Source of the DNA: Pseudomonadota bacterium
Lineage (GTDB): Bacteria > Pseudomonadota > Gammaproteobacteria > Xanthomonadales > Xanthomonadaceae
DNA: 52,063 nucleotides
Direction: 5' to 3'
Assembly: GCA_023386795.1 (NCBI GenBank)
Contig: JAEWJB010000079.1
Span: 1 to 52,063 of the forward strand
The position numbers and the translations under genes were made by a program. Shown one piece after another: positions 47,673 to 52,063 of this stretch (position 1 is the stretch's first letter; every line of letters begins with the position of its first letter). The notes beneath the pieces are model-generated. The model saw only the letters and a program-made list of their open reading frames with translations, was not told the origin of the DNA and did no database searches.

Positions 47673-48542
47673 TCAGGCCAGTGCCGGCTCCGCGCGGCGG
47701 CTCTGCGCACGCACCAGCCGGTCCATCGTCCGCAGGGACTTCTCGCCGAGCGTCATCGCCGTATCCACCCAGATCTCGGTGATGCGCATCATCTCCTCCA
47801 GAGGCACCGAGGTGGCCAGCTCGCGAACCTTGTGCATGGCCGCCCGCGCGTGCGGGATGCGCTTGCTGTCGCGGATGACCTGCTCCACCGCCGCCACGCC
47901 TTCGCCGGTCGGCACGACGATGTCCACCAGACCCATCTCGTGCAGCTCGCGGGCGCTGTACAGGTTGCCTTCGAGCATCAGCTTCTCGGCCAGGCGCGGG
48001 GCGATGCGCTGGCACATGAAGGAATAGGCGCCCATGCCGGGGAACAGGTCGAACAGGACCTCCGGCAGGCCCATCATCACGTGCTCCTCGGCCACGATGG
48101 TGTGGCAGCTCAAGGCCGCCTCGAAACCGCCGCCCAGCGCGTTGCCCTGCACGAGCGCGATGCTGTGCGCCTGAACGCCGAGCCCATCGTGGAACGCATG
48201 CACGCCGGTCACGCAGCGGCGCGCGTAGTCGAGCAGGGTGGCACGGTCCTGCTCGCGGATGAGGCGGCAGAACAGTTCCAGGTCGCCGCCCAGGTTGAAG
48301 ACATCGCTGTCCGACGCCAGCACCACGTGCGGGGTGAGGGCGCCCTTGAGCGTCAGGCGGCGGCCCAGCTGGCGCTGGTAGTCGACGATCTCGTCGACCA
48401 GACGGGTGGAGAAGCAGGCGCGGCCCGGCTGGGCGACCAGGTTGGCATGCATGTTGATCCAGTACACGTCGCGTTCGGTCTCTTCGACGACGCGCAGGGT
48501 GCGGGTGGAAACGTGCTGGGGAAACGGGTGGACGACAGACAT
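47673..48542 (-). CDS. rpfF: RpfF, DSF synthase (crotonase family)
   Basis: A 289-aa enzyme, the same length as Xanthomonas campestris RpfF. It combines dehydratase and thioesterase activity to release cis-2-unsaturated fatty acids (DSF) from 3-hydroxyacyl-ACP. The crotonase core is GNALGGGFEAALS, with Glu141, and MGLPEVLFDLFPGMG, with Glu161; both known catalytic glutamates fall at identical numbering. ATG 48542 has GGAG seven bases upstream and gives MSVVHPFPQH. The longer frame to 48662 adds an unlikely leader. It lies downstream of rpfB on the same strand, but a terminator-like hairpin separates them. Confidence 0.97.
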   Translation of the reverse strand: MSVVHPFPQHVSTRTLRVVEETERDVYWINMHANLVAQPGRACFSTRLVDEIVDYQRQLGRRLTLKGALTPHVVLASDSDVFNLGGDLELFCRLIREQDRATLLDYARRCVTGVHAFHDGLGVQAHSIALVQGNALGGGFEAALSCHTIVAEEHVMMGLPEVLFDLFPGMGAYSFMCQRIAPRLAEKLMLEGNLYSARELHEMGLVDIVVPTGEGVAAVEQVIRDSKRIPHARAAMHKVRELATSVPLEEMMRITEIWVDTAMTLGEKSLRTMDRLVRAQSRRAEPALA

Positions 48543-48631
48543 GTGGATTCTCCGTGAAGACCGTCCGGTCGGCCGCCTTGCGGACGGAGAAGTGAGGGGG
48601 ATATTGGGAGGGGAGCTTGCGCCGACGCCCG

Positions 48632-48662
48632 ATTCTATGCGCCCAAAGTGAAACGCCCGCAA
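48632..48662 (-). promoter_or_regulatory. Possible rpfF promoter
   Basis: On the minus strand: TTGCGG, a 19-base spacer and TAGAAT, about 90 bases before the rpfF ATG. The -10 is one mismatch from TATAAT; the -35 is weak and the spacing long. The -35 overlaps the foot of the terminator hairpin. Confidence 0.35.
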
Positions 48663-48680
48663 GCTGGGGGCTCGCGGGCG
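48645..48680 (-). terminator. Intrinsic terminator after rpfB
   Basis: On the minus strand a CGCCCGC / GCGGGCG stem with a 13-nt loop is followed by a T-rich TTTCACTTT. It lies 40 bases after the rpfB stop and well before the rpfF start, so most rpfB transcripts should end here. Confidence 0.65.
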
Positions 48681-48719
48681 CTTGAGGTGGGGCGGGGGCG
48701 GGTCTTGCCCGCGCGTGGC

Positions 48720-50405
48720 TCAGGGGGCGGGCGTGGCGTCGCGCAGTTCGCGGCGCAGGATCTTGCCGACGTTGGTCTTGGGCAGTTCCTTGCGGAATTC
48801 GACGATGCGCGGGTGCTTGTAACCGGTGAGATTGGCGCGCGCATGCTCCTTGACCTGCTCGGCGGTCAGGTTGGGATCCTTCTTCACGATCACCACCTTC
48901 ACCACCTCGCCGGACTTCTCGTCCGGCACCCCGACCGCTGCCACTTCGGCCACGCCCGGCATCATCGCGATCACGTCCTCGATCTCGTTCGGATACACGT
49001 TGAAGCCGGAGACCAGGATCATGTCCTTCTTGCGGTCAACGATGTAGAAAAAGCCCTTCTCGTCCATCCGCGCGATGTCGCCGGTGTGCATCCAGCCGTC
49101 TGCGTCGATGGCCGCGGCGGTTTCCTCCGGACGCTGCCAGTAACCCTTCATCACCTGCGGGCCCTTGATGCACAGCTCGCCGATTTCGCCCTGCGGCAGG
49201 CTGTTGCCGGCATCGTCCTTGACGCATGCGTCGGTGGAGGGAATCGGCAGGCCGATCGCGCCGTTGTACTCGGCCAGGTCCAGCGGGTTGATGCAGGCCG
49301 CCGGCGAGGTCTCGGTCAGGCCATAGGCCTCCACCAGGGTGACGCCGGTGACCTTCTTCCAGCGCTCGGCGACCGAGCGCTGCACCGCCATGCCGCCGCC
49401 GAGGGTCATCTTCAGCGTGGAGAAGTCGATCTGGTCGAAGCCGGGCGTGTTGAGCAGGCCATTGAACAGCGTATTGACGCCGGTGATCGCGGTGAAGCGG
49501 GCGCCCTTGAGCTCCTTGACGAAGCCGGGCATGTCGCGCGGATTGCTGATCAGGTGGTTGCAGCCGCCCAGCTTCATGAAGACCAGGCCGTTCGCCGTCA
49601 ACGCGAAGATGTGGTACAGCGGCAACGCCGTGATGACCACCTCATGGCCCTCCTGCAACTTGCCGGTCGCCGCGATCCACGCGTGCGCCTGCTGCATGTT
49701 GGCCACCAGGTTGCGGTGGGTCAGCATCGCGCCCTTGGCCACGCCGGTGGTGCCGCCGGTGTACTGCAGGAAGGCGATGTCGTCGCCCTCGATGTCCAGT
49801 TCGGGCAGCGTGTGCTTGCGTCCCAGTGCCAGCGTGTCGCGGAAGCGGATCGCGCCATGCACCCGGTACTCCGGCACCAGCTTCTTGACGTACTTGACGA
49901 CGAAATTGACCAGCGGGCCCTTCGGGAACCCGAGCATGTCGCCCAGGCCGGTGGTGATGACCTGGCGGACCGGCGTCTCGGCGATCACCTGCTCGACGGT
50001 ATTGCCGAAGTTGTCGATGGCGACCAGCACGCTGGCGCCCGCGTCGACGAGCTGGTGCTTGAGCTCGCGCCCGGTATAGAGCGGGTTGACGTTCACCACG
50101 GTCAGCCCGGCGCGCAGGATGCCGAACGTGGCGATCGGGTACTGCAGGCAGTTGGGCATCATCAGGGCGACACGGTCGCCCTTCTTGAGCTGCAGCTCGC
50201 CGAGCAGGTAGCCGGCGAACTGGCGCGAGAGTTCATCGACCTGCGCGTAGGTCAGCGTCTTGCCGAAGCTGGAGTAGGCGGGGCGGTCACCGAACTTCTT
50301 GACCGAGGTCTGGAACACGTCGGCAATGGTGTGGAACTCGTCCGCGTCAATCTCGGCGGGGACGCCGTGCGGATAACTTTGCAACCAAGGACGCGCCTGA
50401 CTCAT
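48720..50405 (-). CDS. rpfB: RpfB, long-chain fatty acyl-CoA ligase
   Basis: A 561-aa AMP-forming ligase (Xanthomonas RpfB is about 560). It has the P-loop-like YTGGTTGVAKGAMLTHRN, GLTETSPA, TGDIARMDEKGF and the C-terminal Lys region PKTNVGKILRRELRD. In Xanthomonas it activates free fatty acids and helps turn over DSF-family signals, and it can replace FadD. ATG 50405 is preceded by GGAGGGGGG. It is divergent from the small lipoprotein gene and upstream of rpfF, separated by a terminator. Confidence 0.96.
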   Translation of the reverse strand: MSQARPWLQSYPHGVPAEIDADEFHTIADVFQTSVKKFGDRPAYSSFGKTLTYAQVDELSRQFAGYLLGELQLKKGDRVALMMPNCLQYPIATFGILRAGLTVVNVNPLYTGRELKHQLVDAGASVLVAIDNFGNTVEQVIAETPVRQVITTGLGDMLGFPKGPLVNFVVKYVKKLVPEYRVHGAIRFRDTLALGRKHTLPELDIEGDDIAFLQYTGGTTGVAKGAMLTHRNLVANMQQAHAWIAATGKLQEGHEVVITALPLYHIFALTANGLVFMKLGGCNHLISNPRDMPGFVKELKGARFTAITGVNTLFNGLLNTPGFDQIDFSTLKMTLGGGMAVQRSVAERWKKVTGVTLVEAYGLTETSPAACINPLDLAEYNGAIGLPIPSTDACVKDDAGNSLPQGEIGELCIKGPQVMKGYWQRPEETAAAIDADGWMHTGDIARMDEKGFFYIVDRKKDMILVSGFNVYPNEIEDVIAMMPGVAEVAAVGVPDEKSGEVVKVVIVKKDPNLTAEQVKEHARANLTGYKHPRIVEFRKELPKTNVGKILRRELRDATPAP

Positions 50406-50503
50406 TCTGCCCCCCTCCAGGGTATTGGGTGATCGACCCCGGGGTGGAACGCACCTGGGTCGCATGTGAGGATACCGTTCCGAATGGAAAAGGCGAAGAG
50501 CAG

Positions 50504-50956
50504 GTGAAGATACGCACGCGATCGGGCTGGATTTGGCCGCTGGTGCTGGCCTGTTGCGCGCTTTTGGCCGCTTGCCGGCATGAGCCGCCGGAGCAGCGCC
50601 TGCGCGCGGAAGTGGCGCGGATGCAGGCTGCGCTGGAGGCGCGCCAGCCCGATGCGGTGATGGAAGGCATCGCCGCCGACTTCCGGGGCACGGGTGGACT
50701 GGACCGGGAGATGTTGCGTCGCACCATGCAGTTGCAGCTGCTGGCGCGCGGGAAGGTAGGCGTCACGCTGGGTCGTCTGCGGGTAGACATGGGGCAGGGC
50801 AGTGCCACCGTGCGCTTCGATGCGCTGCTTACCGGTGGCGATGGCCGCTGGCTGCCCGAGGAGGCCCGCGCCTACGAAGTGGAGACGGGCTGGCGCGAAT
50901 CGGGGAGCGATTGGCGCCTGGTCAGCGCCGAATGGACGCCGGTGGGCGAAGGCTGA
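50504..50956 (+). CDS. Small predicted lipoprotein, NTF2/SnoaL-like
   Basis: A 150-aa protein from GTG 50504. It has a basic N-terminus, a hydrophobic stretch WIWPLVLACCALLAAC and the lipobox LAAC followed by Arg, so lipid anchoring is predicted. The mature part begins with an amphipathic helix (EVARMQAALEARQPDAVMEG) and continues in strands ending SGSDWRLVSAEW, the pattern of NTF2-like/SnoaL domains. Function is unknown. It lies between divergent rpfB and convergent acnA, in the position where rpf regions of relatives often carry a small conserved gene. Confidence 0.72.
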   Translation: MKIRTRSGWIWPLVLACCALLAACRHEPPEQRLRAEVARMQAALEARQPDAVMEGIAADFRGTGGLDREMLRRTMQLQLLARGKVGVTLGRLRVDMGQGSATVRFDALLTGGDGRWLPEEARAYEVETGWRESGSDWRLVSAEWTPVGEG

Positions 50957-50960
50957 GTGC

Positions 50961-50992
50961 GCGCCCCCTGCTCATGCAAGAGGAGGGGGCGC
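50961..50992. terminator. Bidirectional terminator-like hairpin
   Basis: GCGCCCCCT / AGGGGGCGC, a perfect 9-bp stem with a 14-nt loop, extended loosely by GTGC/GCAC. It lies between the convergent lipoprotein and acnA stops. No long T-run on either side. Confidence 0.55.
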
Positions 50993-51000
50993 GGGCACGA

Positions 51001-52063
<1,063 letters not shown>

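Noticed and set aside
45356..50432. Large antisense frames opposite rpfC and rpfB
   Set aside because: Artefacts of third-position GC; no motifs.
50463..50472. TGTGA half-site that could be a Clp/CRP site before the lipoprotein gene
   Set aside because: No matching TCACA at the required spacing.

Overview
The window is GC-rich, gene-dense bacterial chromosome. The gene content and order point to a gammaproteobacterium of the Xanthomonadaceae/Lysobacteraceae (Xanthomonas, Stenotrophomonas, Lysobacter, Luteimonas group). The best evidence is a complete rpf (DSF quorum-sensing) cluster next to prfB, lysS and aconitase, and a carAB-greA-rpfE-recJ block. I see no insertion sequence, prophage, CRISPR array, rRNA or tRNA.

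Layout. 33-5026: serA, divergent from a D-2-hydroxyglutarate dehydrogenase-like flavoprotein, then a secreted DUF2388/DUF4105 pair. 4998-13122: a seven-gene leftward lipid operon (desaturase, FAD oxidoreductase, DUF1365, cyclopropane synthase, DUF1295, second CFA-type methyltransferase, lipocalin), divergent from an ECF sigma factor and its ChrR-type zinc anti-sigma. The two transcription units share a mirror-image pair of matching promoter elements, both TGCATCC-N16-CGTAWA. 13159-19250: yeiP (EF-P-like), an SDR, a PAS-GGDEF-EAL protein coupled to HMG-CoA lyase, a VOC protein and a LiuC-type hydratase (leucine/isovalerate catabolism). 19365-23465: feoA-feoB-small CxxC protein, an SDR and a MOSC protein. 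23554-32094: dapB, then carA-carB-greA-rpfE-recJ with very tight junctions. 32189-41096: an accessory-looking stretch with a DUF481 outer-membrane protein, a glutamine-amidotransferase-like pseudoenzyme, an unknown protein, a BvgS-like hybrid kinase with a LuxR-type regulator, an aquaporin, a tiny membrane protein and a response regulator with a degenerate receiver. 41399-52063: prfB (programmed +1 frameshift), lysS, rpfG-rpfC, convergent rpfF and rpfB, a small lipoprotein, and the 3' part of acnA (rpfA), which runs off the right edge.

How it fits together. The rpf genes make (RpfF), mobilise or turn over (RpfB) and sense (RpfC to RpfG) the fatty-acid signal DSF; RpfG is a c-di-GMP phosphodiesterase. 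The sigma/ChrR pair is the family that responds to singlet oxygen, and here it is predicted to control a membrane-lipid modification operon. That operon is the best candidate for incompletely described biochemistry in the window. A BvgAS-like phosphorelay and two degenerate regulators/enzymes (cysteine-less amidotransferase, receiver without phospho-Asp) lie between recJ and prfB.
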